Shown here one piece after another: positions 1 through 6,426 of a DNA stretch of 11,437 nt. Numbering within the stretch: the first letter of the stretch is position 1; every line of letters begins with the position of its first letter. This stretch comes from Treponema sp. Its GTDB lineage: Bacteria; Spirochaetota; Spirochaetia; Treponematales; Breznakiellaceae. Below the pieces are notes generated by a model that was not told the DNA's origin, did no database searches, and saw nothing but the letters and a program-made list of their open reading frames with translations. Made by a program: the position numbers and the translations under genes. The stretch is from contig JAISGE010000155.1 in NCBI GenBank assembly GCA_031263265.1, forward strand, positions 1 to 11,437, read 5' to 3'.

Positions 1-1
1 C

Positions 2-115
2 AGTTATATATCCACCTGTCTTAAACAGGGGATGACGGCCAGTGAAGCCGTGAAAGTTATATTTCAAGATACATTACCTGATTTTGTTACTTTTTCAAAT
101 ATTCCGGCTGAATAG
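2..115 (+). CDS. C-terminal end of an unidentified protein (5' truncated by window edge)
   Basis: One frame is open from the first complete codon (position 2) to a TAG at 113-115, giving 37 residues. The other two plus-strand frames are closed within the first 35 bases. The peptide has a normal amino-acid mix and ends in ...SNIPAE, with an amphipathic stretch (LKQGMTASEAVKVIF) that looks like a helix from a soluble domain. I do not recognise the family and cannot name a function from so short a tail. No intrinsic terminator is visible directly after the stop. It could be chance, but 37 open codons running up to the window edge with protein-like composition favour a real gene end. Confidence 0.5.
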   Translation, partial: SYISTCLKQGMTASEAVKVIFQDTLPDFVTFSNIPAE

Positions 116-229
116 TTACCAAGAAACAAATATATTTATTGAGCATAACATCTATCCTTAATCTCCAGGGCTTAATTTCCCGATCCTCTTGATCGTGAAG
201 AATTGACAATCTGAGGCAAGCTGCGATTG

Positions 230-252
230 AAAAAGAAGCCGTTTCAGCTACT
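230..252 (-). terminator. Possible rho-independent terminator on the minus strand
   Basis: On the minus strand AGTAGCT (252-246) pairs with GGCTTCT (240-234) around the loop GAAAC. The stem has one T-T mismatch and one G-T pair, and it runs straight into five T residues (234-230). The stem is short, so this is weak. It would end a transcript covering the candidate structured RNA. Confidence 0.28.
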
Positions 253-445
253 CATTCGACAAGGCCCTCTGTTTCCTCCGCCCTATCATACTCCTGTATC
301 CCCTCGCGTTACCGCCAGAGCCAGTTTCCTCAATAGTGCCCTGTTCTCTGGTCCCCAATGCCCTCTACCCCACGAGAAAACCCTTCCCCCTTCACCTCCC
401 GGCTCGATTCCCCGTTTCCGGTTCTTCCCGTAAGGAGCCGGGAAA
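230..445 (-). ncRNA. Candidate structured RNA or repeat element (speculative)
   Basis: Read on the minus strand, this GC-rich stretch is full of purine runs and local hairpins. An 8-bp perfect inverted repeat (CCCGGCTC and its complement, at 398-405 and 435-442) encloses CCG-GAAA-CGG (412-421), a GNRA-type tetraloop hairpin. Further along are CCAGAG/CTCTGG (346-351 with 315-320) and GCG-GTAA-CGC, another GNRA loop (about 307-316). The segment ends in an imperfect hairpin plus a T-run (230-252). GNRA loops appear only on the minus strand, which suggests that strand would be the RNA. It does not match what I know of RNase P, tmRNA, SRP RNA or the group II intron domain V. A decayed mobile element or chance structure is possible. 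Confidence 0.25.
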
Positions 446-486
446 GCAAGCCCCTCAAAGTATTCTGACCCTGGGGTATACTCAGT

Positions 487-516
487 TTGGTCTTGTGAGA
501 GAATCTCATTTATAGT
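487..516 (+). promoter_or_regulatory. Candidate promoter for the membrane-protein operon, with a small inverted repeat
   Basis: TTGGTC (487-492) and TATAGT (511-516) are 18 bp apart and lie 65 bp ahead of the ATG at 581. The spacer contains a perfect 5-bp inverted repeat, TGAGA-GAA-TCTCA (496-508), which could be an operator but is short. Further TATA-rich hexamers (521-526 and 538-543) mean the exact -10 box is uncertain. Confidence 0.3.
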
Positions 517-580
517 ACCCTATATAAAGGGGCTGGTTATATAGTGAGCAATAGCTCCAAGCTTAACAGCGGAAGAGAAC

Positions 581-1483
581 ATGAAAAACATAGTACGCTT
601 GATGTTTGTTTTTAGTATATGGTTCATTGTGCTATTTGTAGTGCCATGGGTGATGTATTGGTTTTATATCCGCTTAGAACCATCGGTCCAACCTGAGCTG
701 GTATCTGAAGGAGGGCTCTTTTGGGTGATGGTTCTTCCTATTACTATCTACGGTACTATGCTGGTGGGTCTTAGATATACCGCCCGAGTCAGTATGCCTA
801 TTTCCCTTTCTATTATGAGTCTGGTGATCTTGGGGTTGGGATGCACTGGGGTACTCACCCTGGGGATAAGCCGGATCCGCGTTATACCGGTACCTATATC
901 CCAGGATAAAATCCTTAGCTTAGGAGAACCGGGCTTGCTGCTTCCCCAGACGGATAAGTCTGTGGTATTCCTTTCGGATCCCCATAAGCCCCAAAGTCCC
1001 CAGGTGATTTCTGTTCAGGACAAGCCCCTGATATACGAGCCGGTACCCCAAGCAGACGCTCTTGCAGGGGTCCAGGGAATGTCCCTGAGTCCTTTTCGAA
1101 TCAATGCCCCGGCTGCGCTTCAAGGAATCTGCAATGATCTTGCATCTACCGCAACTCAGTTCGGTACTCGGTTAAACCAAGGGTTCATACCGTTTATTAT
1201 CTATACAGGCGGACTTATGGTCTTGCTCAGTTCCCTCCGGGTCATCTTTACGCTGGGGGCTTGGCCTTTGGCAAACCTCTGCATAGGAATTCTGGCCTTT
1301 CGGGGGGTTTTGGCTTTGGAAGCGCTGCTTAACACCCCGCGGATTCAGAGCGACCTCTTTTTCCTGGTAGGTGAAAGGATCCCTAAACCCTTACTCAGTT
1401 CCTTGCTCTTGTATCTCCTGGGACTGTTTCTGATCCTTTACACCGCGGTGTTTCATCTTATCAAATCACGGAGCCCCCGGTGA
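581..1483 (+). CDS. Polytopic membrane protein, possible LptF/LptG-like partner of the next gene
   Basis: 300 residues. Hydrophobic segments sit at about 6-28, 45-65, 73-95, 201-222, 224-246 and 269-294, so six helices are split three and three around a soluble domain (about 97-200). That domain has short strand-like stretches (GEPGLLLPQ, SVVFLSD, PQVISV). The 3 + soluble + 3 plan is that of LptF/LptG, the membrane subunits of the lipopolysaccharide-extracting ABC transporter, which work as a pair of paralogues. Sequence resemblance to them is much weaker here than in the following gene, so the family call rests on topology and pairing. GGAAGAG (571-577) serves as a modest ribosome binding site for the ATG. 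The TGA stop overlaps the next start in GTGA, implying translational coupling and a shared role. No signal peptide apart from the first helix. It could instead be an unrelated six-helix protein. Confidence 0.85.
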   Translation: MKNIVRLMFVFSIWFIVLFVVPWVMYWFYIRLEPSVQPELVSEGGLFWVMVLPITIYGTMLVGLRYTARVSMPISLSIMSLVILGLGCTGVLTLGISRIRVIPVPISQDKILSLGEPGLLLPQTDKSVVFLSDPHKPQSPQVISVQDKPLIYEPVPQADALAGVQGMSLSPFRINAPAALQGICNDLASTATQFGTRLNQGFIPFIIYTGGLMVLLSSLRVIFTLGAWPLANLCIGILAFRGVLALEALLNTPRIQSDLFFLVGERIPKPLLSSLLLYLLGLFLILYTAVFHLIKSRSPR

Positions 1484-3276
1484 AGGTTAGTAACTATAGT
1501 AAGTCCGCTAAAAAACCCTTCTTCAGTCCCCCAGTGCTTTTTATCCTCTACATGCTCGTATCGGGTATGGTGATTATGGGGTGGCAGTTCTTGGTTCCGG
1601 GAGAACTGCCGCCCTTGCCTATTTATGCCCGCTTTTGGTACCTGAGTCAGGGATTCCTTGTGTTTTTCTCTCTTTTTCCCGCTTTGACTATGGCAGGTTT
1701 CATAATTCCTTATGGCTTATTTGCTAATAGCCGGCAAGAGGGTCGTTCTTTCGGGTCTTTGAAATTTTTTCAAGGCCCCCTTAAAATCGCTATTGGCGCT
1801 ACGGTGGTGTATGGGATCTTGTTTTTCCTAGTGTCTCCCCTGATCCGGGACCTTGAAGACAATCTGCGTTCTCAAGGACAGATCTTTACCTTATCCAAAG
1901 AAAAAGCCCAGATCCATGCTGCTATGGACGCATGGCCCCAAGTAGCGCAGCATATCATTATATGTGAACGAATCTGGCCAAATAGCCCGGAAATTGAGCA
2001 GCTCAAGATGGAAATGGCTATCCAGCTTGAAGCACGGCAGGTGGCTGAGATTGAGGCCCGGATGAAAGCCACGGCTAAGTCTAAGGAAACAAATCCGGTA
2101 TATACCGGCCCGCTGTTTCAGCAAAGCCCTCAGCAGCGGCAACCGGTAAACGCGGCAGAAGCATTGACTATGGGGACGCTTAGTTTCGAGAAGGAACGGT
2201 ACTTCGATGCCCATTGGCTGGGGGTCCTGGCTTCCCGTATTGCTCCTCAGGGCAGTCCTGTATACATCCAGGGCCTCGCTATTGCAAACCGGTCCTGGGA
2301 TATCTTGGGCCAATTAGCGCCTGATGCCCAGGACCGGCAGGCGTATGCCTTGTATCATCAGAAACGGACGGGATACGAGGCAATGGTAGCAGGAAACTGG
2401 ATCCAGGCGTACTACGTTTTCAAGGAACTTTTTGACAAGACTCCTGGGGATCCGGATGTAACCAAGTTTCTTGCTTTAAGCACCCAGGGCCTCCAGGACC
2501 AGGCTTTTTTTACGGATGAAATAGACTCCGTAGTAGAGAATGCCCTCACCGATACGATGTTTTCTTTCCCGGTCACGGGTACTGCGGGACGGGTGGTGGT
2601 ACGAATTCCTTGGCTGTTTACTGATGAAACCCATTCCTATGGGCTTGACCTTGAGCTTATGGCCCTTGATGAGGAAGGATCCCTACTGTACCAGGTTACC
2701 GCGCCTTATGTCAAATTATTTCCTATAGATTCGGGTGCACGTTCTCAACTCGTCCTGATGATGCATGCCCTGGATCGGTCTGAGCTTACGAGACAGTACC
2801 AACCGATTTGGACTGGTCAGGATCAATCCCATGCCGGAGATACCCAGCTTATACTGGATATACGTTATACGGATTTTCTGTTTCTTTCTCAAGTCAGGCA
2901 GGGCTTGGATTCCCTTTCCATGCGGGAGCTTGTTGCTGCTGTAAAAACCATTGGTTCCTATGGGCATATCCCCCAGGTATTTCAAGCGGAAATTGTATAC
3001 CGGCTTTCGATACCCGCTGTTTTTCTACCCATATCCATACTATCCCTTATCATAGGGTGGAAATACCGTTCCCGCAGACAGAGCCTATACCTGGTTCCTA
3101 TGCTGGCGATCCTGCCCTTGATATGCAACTGGATAGTGGTCTTTTACCGGAATATGCTCAATATCCTGAGCGTTTGGTCGGTTATCTCCTTTGGCTTTCT
3201 GGTAAGCCTGGGGCTTTTCACCCTGGGCCTTATGGTCATGCTGGTTTGTTCCCTGATCTTCTTGGCTACCCAATAG
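1480..3276 (+). CDS. LptF/LptG-like permease family membrane protein with an inserted TPR-like domain
   Basis: 598 residues, starting at a GTG inside the previous gene's stop (GTGA), with CGGAG at 1469-1473 placed 6 bases ahead. Membrane helices lie at about 16-37, 52-78 and 101-120, then 510-528, 536-556 and 563-595. The sequence after helix 2 (FANSRQEGRSFGSLKFFQGP) and helix 3 fit the LptF/LptG pattern. So do a beta stretch reading LDEEGSLLYQVTAPYVKLFP (about 396-415) and the SLSMRELVAAVKTIGSYGH...AEIVYRLSIPA segment (about 478-513) before helix 4. LptF/LptG are usually about 360 residues. The extra length is an alpha-helical block (about 125-345) with TPR-like helix pairs such as GYEAMVAGNWIQAYYVFKEL. 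In the known family the protein works with an LptB ATPase to move lipid across the envelope; no ATPase gene is present here. Cargo and partner are inferred, not shown. The 3' end overlaps murA, which runs the opposite way. Confidence 0.6.
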   Translation: MKVSNYSKSAKKPFFSPPVLFILYMLVSGMVIMGWQFLVPGELPPLPIYARFWYLSQGFLVFFSLFPALTMAGFIIPYGLFANSRQEGRSFGSLKFFQGPLKIAIGATVVYGILFFLVSPLIRDLEDNLRSQGQIFTLSKEKAQIHAAMDAWPQVAQHIIICERIWPNSPEIEQLKMEMAIQLEARQVAEIEARMKATAKSKETNPVYTGPLFQQSPQQRQPVNAAEALTMGTLSFEKERYFDAHWLGVLASRIAPQGSPVYIQGLAIANRSWDILGQLAPDAQDRQAYALYHQKRTGYEAMVAGNWIQAYYVFKELFDKTPGDPDVTKFLALSTQGLQDQAFFTDEIDSVVENALTDTMFSFPVTGTAGRVVVRIPWLFTDETHSYGLDLELMALDEEGSLLYQVTAPYVKLFPIDSGARSQLVLMMHALDRSELTRQYQPIWTGQDQSHAGDTQLILDIRYTDFLFLSQVRQGLDSLSMRELVAAVKTIGSYGHIPQVFQAEIVYRLSIPAVFLPISILSLIIGWKYRSRRQSLYLVPMLAILPLICNWIVVFYRNMLNILSVWSVISFGFLVSLGLFTLGLMVMLVCSLIFLATQ

Positions 3277-4561
3277 GGCTGATTAACCTGCGGCTGTGTA
3301 TTCGCGCGCCCAAGGAGGATAATCGAGGAACGAGGTTTTCATATCCCCGTTCTATTTGATAGACATTGCGGATAATGCTTTGCCCATGCGCACACATGGC
3401 AGCTATCACCATAGCCATGCCTGCCCGCACGTCCGGGCTAAATAATTCTGAACCGGAGAGTTTGGTGGGGCCTGAAATCACCGCTCGATGGGGATCGCAG
3501 AGCACGATCCGGGCGCCCATAGCAATGAGCTTATCCACAAAAAACATCCGGGACTCAAACATCTTTTCATGCACCAGTACCGTACCTTTGACCTGGGTGG
3601 CTACTACGGTAACGATGCTGGTAAGATCCGGCGGAAAACCCGGCCAAGGAGCATCATCAATTTTGGGGATCATGCCCCCTAAATCGCAGTTTACCCCCAG
3701 GACTTGTTCCTGAGGAACATGCACGGTAGTGCCCTCGTGTTCCCAGGTGATACCCAGTTTACCAAAAGCTATCTTGGTAGGCCGAAGATCCCGAGGAAGC
3801 GGTCCTTGGATGGTAAGGTCGCCCTGGGTAGCCGCTGCAAGGCCGATGAAGGAACCTACCTCCATGAAGTCAACTCCAATTTCAAAGGTGCAGCCAGACA
3901 GTTTTTTAACCCCTTGGATGATAAGGATATTGGACCCGATTCCCTGGATCCGAGCACCCATAGAGACCAGCATACGGCAAAGATCCTGTACATGAGGTTC
4001 GCTGGCCGCGTTGGTCAATATAGTTTCTCCTTTGGCAAGAACCGCGGCCATGAGTGCATTTTCCGTGGCGGTTACCGAAGTTTCATCCAGGAATATGTCC
4101 GCGCCCTGCAAGGCCAGGGCACTAAAGGTAAACTCGCTGTTGCTGGTTACCGAGGCACCCAATTCGGTCAGTGCAAGGAAATGAGTGTCAAGCCGGCGCC
4201 GGCCAATGATGTCTCCCCCTGGAGGGGGGAGGACCACTTTCCCAGTCCTGGCCAGCAAGGGGCCGGCAAACAGGATGGAAGCCCGGATCTTTCGGGCGTA
4301 TTCTTCGGGAATTGCTGAAGTGGTGATATTCCCCAGGTTCATACGATACTCATTAGCAGAGATGGCCTGCACTGCACCGCCTAGAGAACGGTACACCGCC
4401 AGCATAACCTGGACATCTTCTATATCGGGGATATTCCGGAGTATGACCGGTTCATCGGTTAAAAGCGCGGCTGCAATGCAGGGCAATGCAGCGTTTTTAT
4501 TGCCGCTTGCCCGGATAGTTCCCTTGATGGGATAACCACCCTCAATAAGATACTCATGCAT
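3266..4561 (-). CDS. murA: UDP-N-acetylglucosamine 1-carboxyvinyltransferase, Cys-to-Asp form
   Basis: 431 residues, the usual length for MurA, which transfers enolpyruvate from phosphoenolpyruvate to UDP-GlcNAc in the cytoplasm, the first committed step of peptidoglycan synthesis. Conserved features: Lys22-Asn23 in ASGNKNAAL, Arg93 in IRASILFAGP, the active-site loop PGGDIIGRR, the catalytic-base aspartate Asp312 in FPPDLTS, Arg379 in DVRAG and Arg405 in IERGYE. The residue equal to E. coli Cys115 is Asp117 (codon GAC at 4213-4211), the replacement known to give fosfomycin insensitivity in mycobacterial and chlamydial MurA. I start at the ATG giving MHEYLIEGG because it aligns with the family N-terminus. 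An upstream TTG (4627) would add 22 residues and overlap carA. No clear Shine-Dalgarno precedes the ATG, so translation may depend on carA, whose stop lies 40 bases upstream. The last 11 bases overlap the convergent LptF/G-like gene. Confidence 0.97.
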   Translation of the reverse strand: MHEYLIEGGYPIKGTIRASGNKNAALPCIAAALLTDEPVILRNIPDIEDVQVMLAVYRSLGGAVQAISANEYRMNLGNITTSAIPEEYARKIRASILFAGPLLARTGKVVLPPPGGDIIGRRRLDTHFLALTELGASVTSNSEFTFSALALQGADIFLDETSVTATENALMAAVLAKGETILTNAASEPHVQDLCRMLVSMGARIQGIGSNILIIQGVKKLSGCTFEIGVDFMEVGSFIGLAAATQGDLTIQGPLPRDLRPTKIAFGKLGITWEHEGTTVHVPQEQVLGVNCDLGGMIPKIDDAPWPGFPPDLTSIVTVVATQVKGTVLVHEKMFESRMFFVDKLIAMGARIVLCDPHRAVISGPTKLSGSELFSPDVRAGMAMVIAAMCAHGQSIIRNVYQIERGYENLVPRLSSLGARIHSRRLISPIG

Positions 4562-4601
4562 AACAAGACTGTATCTGAATGGGTCTGCTCTTGCAACGGT
4601 A

Positions 4602-5732
4602 CTACAGGGAATCAATAAACCGGTCAATCAGAAACTCAGTATCCCGGGGCCCTGGACAGCCTTCAGGGTGGAACTGTACCGCGGAAAACGGCCCTTGGGT
4701 AGACCGGATCCCCTCGATAGTATGGTCGTTGGCATTGATAAACCAGGGTTCCCAGGTCTTGGGAAGGGTATCGCCGCGCACTGCATACCCGTGGTTCTGG
4801 CTGGTGATGTAACAGCGCTGGGTTCCCACTTCGATGCAGGGCTGATTCTGCCCCCGGTGCCCGTAAGGCAGTTTGTAGGTATCTGCTCCTGCGGCCAAGG
4901 CCATGATCTGATTCCCCAGGCAGATCCCGAAAATAGGCTTGCCCCGTTCAAAGGCGTGACGGATCCCGGCGATAGTTTTACTACAGGCCTTAGGGTCTCC
5001 AGGACCGTTGGAAAGAAAAAGACCGTCATACTCAAGTTCCCTGAGATCCTGATCCCAGGGAAGACAGACCACTTCAACCTTCCGGGCAAGCAGGCAGCGC
5101 AGGATATTGGCCTTGGCCCCGCAGTCGATGAGGGCTATCCGGGGAATGGTGGCTCCTTCGCTCCCTAAGGGTCTAAAGGTCTTAGGTTCCTTGGGGGAAA
5201 CATCCGCCACGGGGTGGGAGAGGATCCCTGAATCCATGGTTACCTCCCGGCTCCCCTCAAGGAGAATCTTACCCTGCATGACCCCCTGTTCCCGTAAACG
5301 GTAGGTGAGGGAACGGGTATCTATACCGTAAATTCCGGGAACCTTGTTTTGCTCTAGCCATGCAGCAAGGGTAATCCCTGATGCAAAGTGGCTTGGGTCC
5401 TCGCAAACCTCGGCAAGCACCAAACCCGCTACCTGAATCCTGAGGGACTCAAAGTGCAGGGGAATGCCGAGATCGTCTATATAAGGCTCCCCGGTTTTCG
5501 GCTTGACCGGAACCCCGTAATTGCCTACCAGGGGATAGGTAGATACTAGAATCTGTCCCCGAAAACTTGGATCAGTTAACGACTGAGGGTAACCGGTCAT
5601 ACCGGTAGTAAAGACGACCTCCCCTGCCTGGGAGCGCTGGTCCCCGAAGGACCAGCCTGCATATTCGGAACCGTCTTCTAAAACAAGGGTTGCTTGGCGA
5701 ACCTGCTCTGCTGGGGAAGTGTGTTTTTTCAT
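4602..5732 (-). CDS. carA: Carbamoyl-phosphate synthase small (glutaminase) subunit
   Basis: 376 residues, normal for CarA. The N-terminal domain (about 13-160) carries the family sequence GEVVFTTGMTGYPQSLTDPS and the NYGVP stretch. The C-terminal class I glutamine amidotransferase domain (about 196-376) has the full triad: Cys271 in FGICLGNQ, His314 in SQNHGYAV, and His355 with Glu357 in VQFHPEG. It hydrolyses glutamine and passes ammonia to CarB, which makes carbamoyl phosphate for pyrimidines and arginine. The start is well supported by AGGGAGA (5745-5739) placed 6 bases ahead of the ATG. It is the first gene of a minus-strand pair with murA. carB is not adjacent in this window, so the two subunits are probably encoded apart. 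Confidence 0.97.
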   Translation of the reverse strand: MKKHTSPAEQVRQATLVLEDGSEYAGWSFGDQRSQAGEVVFTTGMTGYPQSLTDPSFRGQILVSTYPLVGNYGVPVKPKTGEPYIDDLGIPLHFESLRIQVAGLVLAEVCEDPSHFASGITLAAWLEQNKVPGIYGIDTRSLTYRLREQGVMQGKILLEGSREVTMDSGILSHPVADVSPKEPKTFRPLGSEGATIPRIALIDCGAKANILRCLLARKVEVVCLPWDQDLRELEYDGLFLSNGPGDPKACSKTIAGIRHAFERGKPIFGICLGNQIMALAAGADTYKLPYGHRGQNQPCIEVGTQRCYITSQNHGYAVRGDTLPKTWEPWFINANDHTIEGIRSTQGPFSAVQFHPEGCPGPRDTEFLIDRFIDSL

Positions 5733-5797
5733 GGTTTTTCTCCCTGATAATCATACAGGCCGGTACTATAAAGTAATATAGACATAGAAGTTACCCT

Positions 5798-5826
5798 ATA
5801 GTAGACTGAAACACGTAAGATGACAA
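5798..5826 (-). promoter_or_regulatory. Candidate promoter for carA-murA
   Basis: On the minus strand TTGTCA (5826-5821) and TACTAT (5803-5798) are separated by 17 bp. They lie about 65 bp upstream of the carA ATG in the 166-bp divergent gap with the hemerythrin gene. The -10 box matches the consensus at only four of six positions. I see no attenuator or PyrR-type anti-terminator structure in the leader. Confidence 0.35.
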
Positions 5827-5887
5827 GAATAGCTCATGGGTACTCGTTTTCATACTTATATGAGGAACAGTAAAGAATGAAATTATC

Positions 5888-5892
5888 AGGAG
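5888..5892 (+). promoter_or_regulatory. Ribosome binding site that sets the hemerythrin start
   Basis: AGGAG ends directly against a first ATG at 5893, too close to be used. It is 6 bases from a second in-frame ATG at 5899, so 5899 is the likely start. Confidence 0.75.
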
Positions 5893-5898
5893 ATGTTT

Positions 5899-6339
5899 AT
5901 GGGAGATGGTAATGTTATCGAATGGAAATCGGCCTATTCAGTGGGTATATCTACAATTGATGCGCAGCATCAAGAATTGATTAACCTGACGAATTGTCTT
6001 AATCAGGCTTGCATCAATGGGACTGAGACTGGACGAGTTTATTTTAAAAAAGTCATGCATGAGCTGGTACAGTACGTAAAGTTTCACTTCTCTGCAGAAG
6101 AAAAGATCATGGAACGGATTGGTTTTCCCGGCTTGGCTGAACACAAGAAAGAACATGAAGATTTTGTTAAGAAAGTACTTGAAGGCGTTAAGAATTTTGA
6201 AAGTGGTAAGGCAATCGTTCCCAATACCTTTGTCCGGTACCTGTTGGATTGGATAGTAACCCATATTGCCAAGACCGATCAAAAGTATGGGATATTTATC
6301 GCTAATAATGATCTCAAGATCTTACCGGAGGATATATAA
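5899..6339 (+). CDS. Bacteriohemerythrin (single-domain, diiron oxygen-binding protein)
   Basis: 146 residues, the usual size of a stand-alone bacteriohemerythrin, a cytoplasmic four-helix bundle that binds O2 at a non-haem diiron site. All seven ligands are in the expected pattern: His24 in DAQH, His63 and Glu67 in HFSAE, His82 and His86 in HKKEH, and His122 with Asp127 in HIAKTD. The N-terminal W..AYSVGISTID signature is intact. The family is credited with oxygen sensing, delivery or protection, which would suit a microaerophile or anaerobe meeting oxygen; that role here is inferred. The gene is divergent from carA and has 87 bases before the next gene. No fused signalling domain is present, unlike hemerythrin domains attached to chemoreceptors. 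A 5-bp inverted repeat (TCATA-ctta-TATGA, 5850-5863) sits in the leader and may be part of its control. Confidence 0.95.
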   Translation: MGDGNVIEWKSAYSVGISTIDAQHQELINLTNCLNQACINGTETGRVYFKKVMHELVQYVKFHFSAEEKIMERIGFPGLAEHKKEHEDFVKKVLEGVKNFESGKAIVPNTFVRYLLDWIVTHIAKTDQKYGIFIANNDLKILPEDI

Positions 6340-6426
6340 GCGTACCCGAAACCCTTTTGAGCAGAGGAAGCTTGATTTTTTACAGGCGCATTTACAATCC
6401 CTTTTCATTAGTGATACCATCCTAAA

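Larger units (their letters stand above)
116..580. other. 465-bp intergenic region with no convincing protein gene
   Basis: This gap separates the gene end at 115 from the ATG at 581. Its edges (116-230 and 480-580) are AT-rich, while the centre (about 240-445) is clearly GC-rich. A 68-codon plus-strand frame from a TTG at 227 to 433 has no ribosome binding site and is extremely proline-rich; it is most simply the antisense reading of a purine-rich stretch. A minus-strand frame is also open over about 480-294 without a recognisable start. The centre is described separately as a candidate structured RNA, and 487-516 as a candidate promoter for the next gene. Confidence 0.6.

Noticed and set aside
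227..433. 68-codon plus-strand frame starting at a TTG, proline-rich
   Set aside because: There is no ribosome binding site, and the Pro/Ser/Phe-heavy composition is what a purine-rich opposite strand gives. The structured-RNA reading on the minus strand explains the stretch better.
230..445. RNase P, SRP RNA, tmRNA or group II intron as the identity of the structured island
   Set aside because: The GAGGAAA and GGTAACGC words recall RNase P, but the essential conserved segments such as ACAGAGAGCA are missing, and no domain V-like 34-base hairpin or SRP tetraloop core is present.
2808..3359. 183-codon plus-strand frame overlapping the LptF/G-like gene
   Set aside because: It lies in another frame across a clear coding region, has runs of Cys, Gly and Pro, and continues into the 3' end of murA. 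It is a shadow of the real genes.
3704..4318. 204-codon plus-strand frame opposite murA
   Set aside because: It is antisense to a confidently identified enzyme, with no ribosome binding site and an unnatural composition.
4562..4627. Longer MurA beginning at TTG 4627
   Set aside because: The extra 22 residues do not fit the family N-terminus, would overlap carA by 26 bases and have no Shine-Dalgarno.
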